64,000 bases of DNA, taken from Eunapius fragilis (taxonomy: Eukaryota; Porifera; Demospongiae; Spongillida; Spongillidae). The stretch lies in the NCBI GenBank assembly GCA_963681505.1, contig OY811975.1:3165319-3229318 (forward strand). The letters run 5' to 3'. Below, in pieces: positions 1-9,766 of the stretch. Every line of letters begins with the position of its first letter. The first letter of the stretch is position 1. The position numbers and the translations under genes were made by a program. The notes under the pieces were generated by a model, which searched no databases, was not told the DNA's origin, and saw nothing but the letters and a program-made list of their open reading frames with translations.

Positions 1-1
1 A

Positions 2-367
2 TTGAAAGGAAAAAGTACTCAAGTAGTGCACTTCGATCGACTGAAACCGTGTATTGAAGGAATACAAGCTCCAGCACATGTTCCAGCAACTAAAACTAGA
101 GTCACTCAAAATGAAGAGTCTGCAGCCAGAGTACCTCAACCTGAGCTATTAGGTGAACAGTTGGAGATCATGAGTGATGACGAAGAAGTACAGCCACTCC
201 CAGAAGCACAACCACCTGCTGGCCATGTACCTGTACCTCCCATTGATGTACCACCTCCGATTGAAGATCCTCCTGTTGTCAATAGGCGTCAGTCACTCAT
301 TCCCCGCCCAACAAACACACGGTACCCTCAACGCACACGTCGTCCACCTGACTATTATGGGTATTAA
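2..367 (+). CDS. C-terminal end of a Ty3/gypsy Pol polyprotein, cut by the window edge
   Basis: This open frame enters from the left edge and stops with TAA at 365-367. It begins with the stretch VVHFDRLKPC, which also occurs as VHFDRLKPC near the end of the complete Gag-Pol frame at 40833-45500, just after the GPY/F-type module that follows integrase in many Ty3/gypsy elements. The rest is an acidic, proline-rich tail ending in a basic YPQRTRRPP-like segment, as in the complete element (RRYPVRDRQRTQRYG). An LTR follows 30 bp downstream. Protease, reverse transcriptase, RNase H and the integrase core would lie left of the window. Plus orientation; whether the element is intact cannot be judged. 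Confidence 0.8.
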   Translation: MKGKSTQVVHFDRLKPCIEGIQAPAHVPATKTRVTQNEESAARVPQPELLGEQLEIMSDDEEVQPLPEAQPPAGHVPVPPIDVPPPIEDPPVVNRRQSLIPRPTNTRYPQRTRRPPDYYGY

Positions 368-397
368 TAGAGAGCATCTCAAATGAGGAGGGAGCAG

Positions 398-590
398 TGT
401 AATGCAGATGTACATTATCACCTGATGTTGGTCCACCTTTGAACCATAGACTGTCTGTCTGTATGCACGTGCATTTATCTGTATATAAGCGTAGGTCCTT
501 TTGTATCTAGTGAGCTGCTGTGATTGTATCTCTTAAGTGCTGCTAATATATTCTAACAGCATTCTCTGTTGAATTCGTGGCCGCGTTACA
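398..590 (+). repeat. 3' LTR of the truncated Ty3/gypsy element
   Basis: A purine-rich tract (gaggagggagcag, 385-397) precedes a 193-bp segment that starts TGTAATGCAG and ends GCGTTACA, giving TG...CA ends. The minus-strand LTRs of the complete element at 40646-45702 have the same ends (TGTAATGCAG...CGCTTACA) after a similar purine tract, so the two elements belong to one clade although the LTR interiors differ. The matching 5' LTR lies outside the window, so the boundary and any target duplication are not confirmed. Confidence 0.75.
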
Positions 591-1098
591 ATGCCATAAC
601 TGATATTGCAACCCCATGTCTAGCATGTATATTGTACCATATATTTTACTATAGATTTATTGTTACTTCCTATGAAACAAAAAAATGTAAGAAAACGTTC
701 GAATAAATGTAAGGAAACATTCATAATGCAGCTTCCTTTAATGCTTCCAATATGATTGATATACTTCTGTTGAAAATTCTCAAGCATGCTAATCTAAGTG
801 AATAAAAACTTTAATGGAAAACTTTTAGTAATTTTTAAAAGGCATACTTATGGAATAAAGCATATTCATGTGCTGAAATATGTAAAAATCTGGCTTGTTC
901 AATTTTGTGATAGTAAAGTGATGCAGTATATAAATTTATCATTATAGGATTCTATTTTTTGCACCACAAATAGTCAATATTGTACATTAAGGTAACCTCA
1001 GTTGCCTTCTCATTACAACTTACAGCTTGAGAAGCCTATCGTGGAACATGAGGACGAAAATAATCATTCACATGACATTTCTATAATATACATGCAAA
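591..1098. other. AT-rich gene-free stretch
   Basis: No open frame, RNA gene or clear repeat is visible. The segment is AT-rich and leads into the run of AG-NNN-GTRAG sites. One imperfect member of that run (AG followed by 2 nt, then GTAAG, minus strand) sits near 1019-1027. Confidence 0.4.
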
Positions 1099-4052
1099 AC
1101 TCACTCTCTAGATTTCAGCACGCAAAGGTGAATAGGAATATGGAAGAAAATTAATATTCATTATAGTATATGTTTCTACATCCAACACCTGGGTATGTAA
1201 AAATTTGGCTACAGAGTTACTTACTCTCTTGATATTGGAGCGAAGTTATTAAAGGAAAGGTAGAAAAAGGTACCATCCATAATAGCCCGTTCTACATACT
1301 ATTAATATGTATATGAATCTACCTTTTGAGTATGAGTGATGGCTGCATCGTTGTAGTCAAACTTCAAAGTTATAATTAAATTGCAGTTGGCAATAAGAAC
1401 AAAATGCATTTTACCAATATAAAATAAGCAAACCTTATTAGTTACACTTGCGGGCTGAATATATGAGTTGAAATTAAAATGAATATAATGCAATCGCTAT
1501 AATACAGATCCTTACAGCCTTGAAGTGAGAAGAAAGTAAGGTTTTGGAAATATTAACGACACTTCTGACCAAACCAACTCACAGTCTAATGCATATATAT
1601 GAAGAGGATCGTTAATCCAAGGTTCCCAGAAAAAGAATTAGTGACAATTGTGATAAGAATACTTCTGACATACTTTCTGTTATCAAAGTGAATTTCCCAT
1701 TGCAGATGTGAGATGTAAATCAATTCAATTGACAGCTTATACCTACCGGCTTAGTAGGAAATTGATCAAAAATAGATAAATATTTATTTTATGGTACCTA
1801 CTCTTCTTGGAGTAGACTATATGATTGCATGTGGGAGAATGTCAATTATTTTCATTGATTGAAAAAGTGCTGATTTTGGAACAATGCCAATTGTGGCAGC
1901 TTACTGAGTCCATTTCCTATAGAAGATAAAACTAAAACACAATCCAACAATATTAATGCTAGTACTCACAGGTGCCACCAACTTCCAAATTGAAGAACAT
2001 ACATTTTTGAATAGGTATAAGATGAGTAGTATGAATGAGGGCACAATGGAATACTCACAGGCTGAATTTGTTTTGAGGGCGCAATGATAGCAGAAATTGT
2101 TTTCTTCTAAATGCACATATCTAATAATAATACATGCACTTACGGGCTTTGAAATAACATTTGTAGAAAATAGAGAAAAAATTTTGAATTTTTCATAGTG
2201 AATGAACCATACTCCTCACCATCTTAAATATCTGTAAAACAAAAAACATTTTTTAATGCCTTAAGTATTAAGATAAAATGGCATTGATTATAATGAATAC
2301 TACAAATGATCTCATAGCTTACAGGCTGGATAGTGGCATGTTGATAGAAGAGCAACATAAAAAGGATAAAAATGAAATAATAACATGTCATGTAGTAAGA
2401 GGTTGCAAATGGAATGGGAAATTGAATGAAGCATACAATTGTCAAGCAAAAAGTATAAGTTGGTGCATAGTGCGGATATTATTAAAATCATAGTATTTAA
2501 ATTAATTGAGCACAAGCATAATGTAAAATGTATCAAGGTAAAGATGTTAAATGAAGATGAGTTGCAAGTATTTTTTGCTTATAGTTGAAGGGGCTCATAA
2601 CTTAGTTTGCTTTAACAGGCGCATTAATTTTAATGCTTACTTGCTTGATTATTGCAGGAGCATCCATGTCAGGAGGAACGCATCAAACAGTGAACAGTGT
2701 CTGAAGTCAGTAGCACATGACAGATGATTAACGAACCTACCGGCTTCACAAGAAATAATTATTAGCATGATGGAACAATTACATGCACACTTCAGCCTAC
2801 CGGCTAATGGTTGTGGTTGTGATTATTGACAATGTTGATACATTTAATGTGCAAGGTGACAAAATCAAATGTATTTCATCCTTACTCTCTAAAGAGGTAA
2901 AAGGATAGCACTTTGAAGTGCATTGCATTATTAATGCTTACCGGCTTGAATTTTCAAATTTTACAAATGAGCACATAAGTGGATTAAGAAATAAAATTTT
3001 CTGAGAACAATGTCATTGAATATTACATTCACACAAATTGCAGGGACTTAAATTGTGTTAGGCTATAGAAAAATCTGATAACTATATATATAGATTTATT
3101 GGGAAATGCATGTCTCTCATATGCATAAGAATGAATCTGCCGAACATTAATTATTTCAGCCTACTGTTTCAGCATTGCTTCAATAGTTCCTGCCACAATG
3201 TAGCTTGTGTTAAAATATGATTGGGTGCATGTATGACTAGGCGTTTTTAGTATTAGAGCTTACACCAGCAGTACCAAAGAAAGATTAAGCATAAATTTGA
3301 AAGCATATAGTCAGCCTTTCGCATTAATGCATTAATGCCAACAATGATTATTGAGACATAGTGAAGTCAACAGATTCAAATTTTTGTGAGATATATAGAA
3401 CCTATTATTTTCTGGCAGTCCGATCAATGTGCTTTGGAATTATGCATTCAAAAGTTATGTTGAAATAAGTGACATTAACTACAAATAATCTTTGTACAAA
3501 TTTAATATTTGAAACAATTCCTTCACTACTTTGTGCATTAATCCATTGTTACATAATCATCTTACCGGCTAGATTTTGCCATCGGTTGTAGTCATGTATG
3601 AGTGGAAATAGCCATATATTAATTTAGACCAGTATTCATCGCACTACTTACCGGCTTTATAACAAAGGATCAGAAGCAAAGATGAAGAAAAAGCATTTTC
3701 AAGTCAGTGTCCACTCATAAATACTCATACCACATACAGTCTGAGTGGAAGTTGCCATGGGTCCCACCAGATGAGTGTGAGATGAATGAAAATTGATATT
3801 TCTGACAAGCATTTATCATTAGTTCAACCACCAGTAGCTACCTTCTTCAGATACAAGGAAATGTAAAATTGACCTGATATTTTAAACATCATACCGTCTT
3901 TATGGTTGATTGGTTATCCATATGATTCAAGGCCAAAGTAATATAAACAACATAACGGCTAGTGATTATACATCATTTACCCTCTTCATGTTCTATAAAT
4001 TAATTGATGTGAAATTAATCAAAACTCAATCATGAACTTCAACTTACCAACT
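1099..4052 (-). other. Run of about 20 AG-NNN-GTRAG sites (candidate 3-nt exons)
   Basis: Read on the minus strand, AG followed by exactly three bases and then a donor-like GTAAG/GTGAG/GTAGG recurs. Plus-strand positions of the three bases, with minus-strand triplets: 1105 AGA, 1226 AGA, 1452 CCC (GC donor), 1516 GCT, 1747 CCG, 2059 CCT, 2144 CCC, 2220 ATG, 2323 CCT, 2641 CAA, 2741 CCG, 2801 CCG, 2886 AGA, 2942 CCG, 3566 CCG, 3652 CCG, 3842 AAG, 3895 ACG, 3955 CCG (donor decayed to TT), 3981 AGG, 4048 TTG. The last four to six use weaker donors (GTAGC, GTATG, GTAAA). Most sites have a T/C-rich or AT-rich lead-in resembling an acceptor. No long open frame coincides. A TATA/CCAAT-like cassette just above (4132-4299) points into the run. 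It could be a chain of microexons, recursive splice sites, a non-coding transcript, or a diverged repeat family. Confidence 0.5.
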
Positions 4053-4085
4053 TTGAATGTAGTATCTAATACTATAATTTCCATC

Positions 4086-4131
4086 GTACGTACGTACGTC
4101 CGTACGTACGAACGTACGTACGTACGTACGT
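4086..4131. repeat. TACG tandem repeat bordering cassette copy 1
   Basis: Short array of the self-complementary tetramer TACG with a few substitutions, next to the left edge of the cassette. In the second duplication copy the long array lies on the other side of the cassette (about 8305-8341), consistent with inversion of the whole block. Confidence 0.85.
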
Positions 4132-4299
4132 CCGCGTAACTCATTTATATACTCGGCCTAGCGCCTATTGGTTGCTAGGTATGTACGCGTACCTAGCTAC
4201 CAATAGGAACGACCACCTCCCACACAAAAGGCGGTCGCAATGACAGCTGGTTTCCACTTCACATTTAAAATCTAAATTTTTTCAATATTTCTTGAATTC
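4132..4299 (-). promoter_or_regulatory. Promoter-like cassette, copy 1, TATA on the minus strand
   Basis: The cassette holds TATATAAAT on the minus strand (4143-4151) and a 44-bp near-palindrome (4164-4207) whose two ends are CCTATTGG and CCAATAGG, that is, paired CCAAT boxes in opposite orientation. This arrangement looks like a core promoter firing toward lower coordinates, into the AG-NNN-GTRAG run, whose nearest site (4048) is about 95 bp beyond the TATA. The same 168-170 bp occurs inverted at 8137-8306. Promoter function is inferred from motifs only. Confidence 0.45.
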
Positions 4300-4782
4300 A
4301 AAGTGGGGGGAGGGGGGAACTGCATAAGTGCCGAAAGAATAAATGCAACGCTATTGTGGTTCACTCTCAAGTCTCATCGTACAGGCCGAGAACATGTAGT
4401 TACTATCTGAAATTGCGCGGGCATGTTATAGAGGTTGCGTAGTAACCGTATGTTAGAACAGGTGATAGATTATATATGCAACATTTGGTAAAACAGCCGG
4501 TAAAAAAAAAAAGAGGAGCTAGGAGGTAGACCAACTGTTCATCTGGCAAATGAATAGCGAGACGGATAATCAGCCCGTGATTTTTCACGGGGACACGCTA
4601 GTACAGGCATAAATATGAATATGAAAAGAGCAGAATGCCAGACAATGCCGCATTACAACAACTTGATACTTACAGCCTTATTACAATTGTTAATGTTTGC
4701 ACAGAGCATGAAAGAAAAAAGAAGTATAAAGTTTATGACATCAGTTTTTCAGTAGTGAAATTTATAATTGCATATTTTGGAG

Positions 4783-4880
4783 TAGCCTTGTCCCCATGCC
4801 CTATTTTTATATTAAAGTCAGCGGGACAAAATTTTGGCCAGCTAACTTTAATATAAAAATAGGGCCTGGGGACGAGGCTA
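4783..4880. mobile_element. 98-bp foldback MITE with 9-bp target duplication
   Basis: Two 36-bp inverted arms (TAGCCTTGTCCCCATGCCCT... and its near-complement) enclose a loop of about 26 bp. The direct repeat ATTTTGGAG flanks both ends (4774-4782 and 4881-4889). A 9-bp duplication fits Mutator-like DNA transposons. No coding capacity. Confidence 0.8.
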
Positions 4881-6590
4881 ATTTTGGAGCTGATAAACAA
4901 CAGAAGTTTAATGTCACTTTGGGTAATTAAAATTTCAGCTTCAGTGATGTATTCATTAATCATCCCGTAATTAACAAATTTTCTTAACTTCAGGACAGCA
5001 AAACATGTAAAAATGAAATACATATGTAGTGGAATTACATACACGATAATACAGAAGCATGAACAAACTGATGGTATCATTGCACAGTCATATGAATGCA
5101 TGCACACTACAATGCGGCATCCTACTTTGTTGGTTAAGATATAGACGCGAAGCTCCTTAGAAAAATAATTCGCAAAGGGCAAGTCACTTTCCCTTCACTT
5201 TTAAGAGGAGGATGGTGTCGATCGCGACACGCACAAGCAGTCGTTATAAAAAAGGACTGTATCATATTTGTGCCATGCACTTTAAATTGCACGATATATA
5301 TGCGGATAGGCGAAGCTGCTCGTGCACTTTTGCAACATGCAGTGCAATCGGCTTTAATAGTTAAATTCGGCAGGCATAAAGCCGGCTTTATAAAGCTTCT
5401 GAGTGGTACCTTCTAGGACCTTATACATCTATTGCTTACTTTTAGACATTGTGCTTGTTATGGGATACATGTAAGGAGAAATTTAAAAAATAATAAGTTC
5501 TAACTTCGAGCTCATTGATACACTAAAGGCGATGCAGAGGGTGAAGCATATATTGGGGTGAGGACCAATATAACATAGCCACAAGCTGCATGTGCGTATT
5601 TACTATTGGAGGCGATAGGAAGGGGGCGGGGTTCATAACATGTAGTCCTATTTTAACTTACCATCGTAGCTTGCATTGAGCGTTGCCTGTAGTAGGAATA
5701 CAAGTTAGTGCATCATTAAGTCAAACATCACCGCTAGGACCTACCCCTATGTAAGAAAAGTTTCAAATCATTTCTTGCTCGGCCCGCGTTATTTCTTTAT
5801 AAAATGCTGACCTCAATAACGTGAGCCGAATCGTTGAATATTGTAGGACCTAGTTATTCATGAAGAGTTGTACGGGGGTGCTTGGGATGGTCTTGAGCTG
5901 AAGAAGCTAAAGATCATTACCCTATAGCTGGACGAGAACATGGACATGTATAAATCAACAGGTTGAGGGAAAAAAATATGTGCACGATGATACAATTTTG
6001 ATTATGTACGTTAAAACCGAAGAGTATATAGGTTCCCCACGGGAAACAAAATCCGACTTGCTGTCGGTCGATCCGAAATTTATAAATACATGTTGCAAAT
6101 TCGTTAATAAAACGCATACATGCATGTGTTGGAAAATTGAATAAAATCATCGGCTCACCATTGGCTTGCCTCAATGCCGCCTTTGCCTTCATAGAATGAG
6201 GTGATTGATAGTTGGTTGCCTCATTTATTTATTTTAAAAGCCGCAAGGATAAATGAAACGTACAACACAGCAACAAAATCTATGTGATAGAAGCATCCAC
6301 ACCACACCCACACACCTCAACCCTTGTCCTCTGAATGCTGAAACCTAGCACATACGTGTGATACCTGTAGTTAATTCTGTAAGGTGCAACCCTGAATAGC
6401 TCTCATATAGACATCGTGGCAGGATAACACACAATGAGTGTCTGTGTCCCATGCATTATTGTTGTTAAAACTATTCTTATTTGTGATATCGCCCGATAGC
6501 GACAAAGAGGGAAATGATCCGATTCCAGTCACGTTTTTTAAAATGACATTCATTATACCACATCAATCCTATATGGACCGCAGGTTCACA

Positions 6591-6725
6591 GTTAAGCTAT
6601 TCTTGTCCCCAGACCCAGATTCCCAACAGCTGCGGGTGGATTACATCACCGCTACTTACCTTCAAGTATATATATTTATACGCATGGCCCAATCGAATCT
6701 GGGTCTGGGGACGAGAATAGCTTAA
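6591..6725. mobile_element. Inverted-repeat element downstream of the first RING/TRAF gene
   Basis: Arms of about 33 bp (GTTAAGCTATTCTTGTCCCC and its complement) enclose a loop that includes gattacatcaccgc. The inner arm sequence (TTGTCCCCA...GGGGACGAG) resembles the 4783-4880 element, suggesting a related family. I could not define the target duplication. Confidence 0.7.
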
Positions 6726-6832
6726 CTTTGATGCATAAACCATTTTGCATTGTAAATCTTTTAAGGCTGCATGGTAATACAACTTTTAATAGTGATCATG
6801 CAGATTTTTGGGCGTGTCTCTTATACTCAATT

Positions 6833-7909
6833 TTACATAATGTTGCAGTTCGGTTCTTGCTCTTTGACGCGATGCTGGTACTTCGCCTGCTTAGTAGTTG
6901 TAGCCTGTGCATGCAGTTGTTTCTCCCGTATAGCAACACTTTGCTTCCACTCCCCGGACCTGAAGTCATCATTGCGTCCTTGATGCAATAATTCCTTGGA
7001 ATTAACATGTTCTGGTATCTGACTGTCCAAGGCTTTAGGAACTGCTTCCATGGATTGAATCTGAATAACATTTCTCATTATTTCACCACCTTCTCTCTGC
7101 TGAAAAGATGCAGCATTGCTAAACAACTCAGCTTCAGCATTAGCAAGCTTCAGCTTCAGAACCTCGATCTCTGCAGTCAGACAATCTCTCTCTCTCTGTG
7201 ATTCATCCGAGAGCCTTAAGAATGCTGAATGGGCCATTTCTAGATGTTCACTCATATATTCAGAGTAGTGGGATGAAGTGTCTTTACGCCTTACTTTGGC
7301 TAGGCATCCAGCATCCTTATATTTGCAGTCCACCAGAGACATGGGACATTTTGTTAGGTGTTTCTTCAGAGATGCACGTTTAATCTTTTTGGCCCCACAG
7401 CGTTTCGGACACGGGACAGGATACTTGGGGCACACGGGAAAATGATCTCTAACCACGTCGGCGTATATTCCGGTAAACGTGTTGCAGTACTGGCACCGAT
7501 AAGGCCTACGTTCGCATTCCTCATGGTGCCTGGGGAGAAGTGGCATCAAGAGACGATTGCCACAGCCAAACTTACAGGGACACGTGGCGGTACACTGACT
7601 GGAAGCGGGATCAAGATGGCGCTCTACTTCACCTAGTTCCCCTATCCACGGGCAGCCGTTCGATTGTTGTGGACAATAAAGCTTTAGGGCGTGGATCTTT
7701 CGAAGAAAAAACTTGTCCAGTACGGTTGTAAATTTGGGGGTCTTACACAGAGGGCACTCCATAGAGGTAACTCTTTGTACGCAGATTTGACAGAAATGAT
7801 TCCCACAGCATTCTGTCAGGTGGGGATCACGTAATACCAGAAGACAAATAGGGCAGCAATGTTCATAATCGGGTTGCTCTAGAAAACTATAGTCGTACCC
7901 CGACGCCAT
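6833..7909 (-). CDS. RING plus TRAF-type zinc finger protein, copy A
   Basis: Predicted 358-residue, single-exon protein. A C3HC4-like RING lies near residues 19-55 (CPIC ... HFCQIC ... CPLC), followed by cysteine/histidine-rich segments typical of TRAF-type zinc fingers (about 75-245), a predicted coiled coil (QRERDCLTAEIEVLKLKL, about 265-285) and a polar C-terminal tail. No MATH/TRAF-C domain follows, so it is shorter than classical TRAF proteins. RING proteins of this layout usually act as E3 ubiquitin ligases or signalling scaffolds in the cytoplasm; here that is family inference. I chose the ATG at 7907-7909 (MASGYDYSF) because this start and its leader are shared with copy B, although the frame stays open to 8005. 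A donor-like CAG/GTATGT just upstream hints at a 5' UTR intron. Confidence 0.8.
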   Translation of the reverse strand: MASGYDYSFLEQPDYEHCCPICLLVLRDPHLTECCGNHFCQICVQRVTSMECPLCKTPKFTTVLDKFFLRKIHALKLYCPQQSNGCPWIGELGEVERHLDPASSQCTATCPCKFGCGNRLLMPLLPRHHEECERRPYRCQYCNTFTGIYADVVRDHFPVCPKYPVPCPKRCGAKKIKRASLKKHLTKCPMSLVDCKYKDAGCLAKVRRKDTSSHYSEYMSEHLEMAHSAFLRLSDESQRERDCLTAEIEVLKLKLANAEAELFSNAASFQQREGGEIMRNVIQIQSMEAVPKALDSQIPEHVNSKELLHQGRNDDFRSGEWKQSVAIREKQLHAQATTTKQAKYQHRVKEQEPNCNIM

Positions 7910-8136
7910 GATGGGCCTCAACTTCCAATTTTTGAAACATACCTGTACCGTATATGTGGTCATGCAGATATTATTAAAAGGGGCGAGTCCACCATATAAG
8001 GGCATTTTTGCCCTCCCATTTTGCCCTCAATTACAAATTCAAAGCTAATTAACGTACGGTACAATTATGGTACAGCTAGCAAGCCCCTGTTTAATATTTC
8101 GCCGAAATCTAATACTATAATTTCCATCGTACGTAC

Positions 8137-8306
8137 GAATTGAAGAAATATTGAAAAAAATTTAGATATTAAATGTGAAGTGGAAACCAGCTGTCATTGC
8201 GACCGCCTTTTGTGTGGGAGGTGGTCGTTCCTATTGGTAGCTAGGTACACGTACATACCTAGCAACCAATAGGCGCTAGGCCGAGTATATAAATGAGTTA
8301 CGCGGA
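8137..8306 (+). promoter_or_regulatory. Promoter-like cassette, copy 2, inverted relative to copy 1
   Basis: Reverse complement of the cassette at 4132-4299, between matching flanks. TATATAAAT is now on the plus strand (8286-8294) and the CCAAT-box palindrome is at 8230-8273. Its TATA points away from the RING/TRAF gene A, whose ATG is about 230 bp to the left, but the paired CCAAT boxes could also serve that gene. Function is inferred. Confidence 0.4.
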
Positions 8307-8341
8307 CGTACGTACGTACGTACGGAGCGGGACGTACGTAC
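8305..8341. repeat. TACG repeat bordering cassette copy 2
   Basis: GACGTACGTACG-type array on the right edge of the inverted cassette. The left edge carries only a short TACGTACG. Confidence 0.8.
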
Positions 8342-9766
8342 GAACTGCGTAAGTGCCGAAAGAATAAATGCAGCGCTTATTGTGGTTCACTCTCAAGTCT
8401 CATCGTACAGGCCGAGAACATGTAGTTACTATCTGCAATTGCGCGGGGAGGTTGCTTAGTAACCGTTGTTAGAACAGGTGATAGATCAGTTATATATGCA
8501 ACATTTGGTAAAACAGCCGGTAAAAAAAAAGAGGAGCTATAGGAGGTAGACCAACTGTTCATCTGGCAAATGAATAGCGAGACGAATAATCAGCCCGTGA
8601 TTTTTCACGGGGACACGCTAGTCATCTATAAGATAGGAAATGTAAAATGTTACAAATCATTTCTTACCAGCCCGCCGTTTTTTTTTTTTTTTTAATGCGG
8701 AGCTCAATAACGTGAGCCGTATCGTCGAATATTGTAGGACCTAGTCATTTATGAGGAGTTGTACGGACTCGCAAGGGGGTGCTTGGGATGGTCTTGAGCT
8801 AAGCAGCTAAAGATCCCCATTTACCCCTAGGTGAGACGAGAGCATGGACGTGTAATCAACAGATGGAGGGAAAACAAAGATGTGCGCGATATGAAACAAT
8901 TTTGATTATGTAAGTTAAACCGAAGGATGAATCATGCATGGCCAAACATGTTTCCTCTTTTGTTCAGGGCTATCTAACGAGCATTTGACACTACTAAAGA
9001 AGAGGCCAATACATACATGTGTACTTACATGAAACCTTCAGTCTTAGAGCTGCCTGGACATAAGCATGTGTTAGCGCGGAGGTGGACATATTCTTTTGGA
9101 TCGTGTAACAACAATCCATATGGAGACACTCATTGTGTATGACCCGACTCTGCCACGATATCTATATATGAGGGGCTATTCATGGTTGCCTGCATGTACC
9201 CCCAAATGTATATTTATGCTTAATATTAATAATTTAAATAATTTATGAAAGCAAAGGCGGCAAGCCAATGGGGTGATGTACGTCGCCTAAGATTTTATTT
9301 ACCTGTTTTAATGTTAATTATTTGCGACTGCATTTATAAATTTTGGGTCTTCTTTCTGGACCACACATCTGGCCGACAGCAACTCGGATTTAGTTTCCCG
9401 TCGAGAACCCTATAGCAATATCTGAGTAATTATAATGTAATTGTATAATCTCTATTATATTAAAATTTCTATTCAGCACGTGGCCAAGGTAAATATAAAT
9501 ATTGGTGGCTTAATAGGTTCCCTCAGTCTATGTTGCAGTGTTCAGAAATGTATTGTTCAGTTACTGCAATATATATTGCTGCAAACAAAATCATTACAAT
9601 GTCACCTGGACAGATAATGTTAAACAGTATATCGCACCATCAAGTATAACGTATGGCTTAAAGCTTAATTTGGACCTTGTTGATGCATAAACACATAATT
9701 TAGCTGCAACCATTTAAAGCTGGTAATACAGCGATCAGATTTTTGCACGTGTTTCTTATGCTCATT

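Larger units (their letters stand above)
4069..8100. repeat. Tandem segmental duplication, copy 1
   Basis: The segment starts with aatctaatactataatttcc and contains, in order, a TACG-bordered cassette, a conserved block (4320-4610), a second conserved block (5757-6060) and a minus-strand RING/TRAF-finger gene. The same order recurs from 8101 onward. Matching blocks include 4320-4610 with 8344-8630, and 5805-6000 with 8700-8925. Copy 1 is about 1 kb longer because of inserted elements, including inverted repeats at 4783-4880 and 6591-6725. Outside these, 4890-5750 and 6060-6590 show no gene. Confidence 0.8.

Noticed and set aside
4669..4678. AG-GCT-GTAAG site as part of the 3-nt chain
   Set aside because: It lies upstream of the proposed promoter and inside the duplicated block, so it is probably a chance match.
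4733..5182. 149-codon minus-strand frame
   Set aside because: Runs through a MITE and has no family features or splice context.
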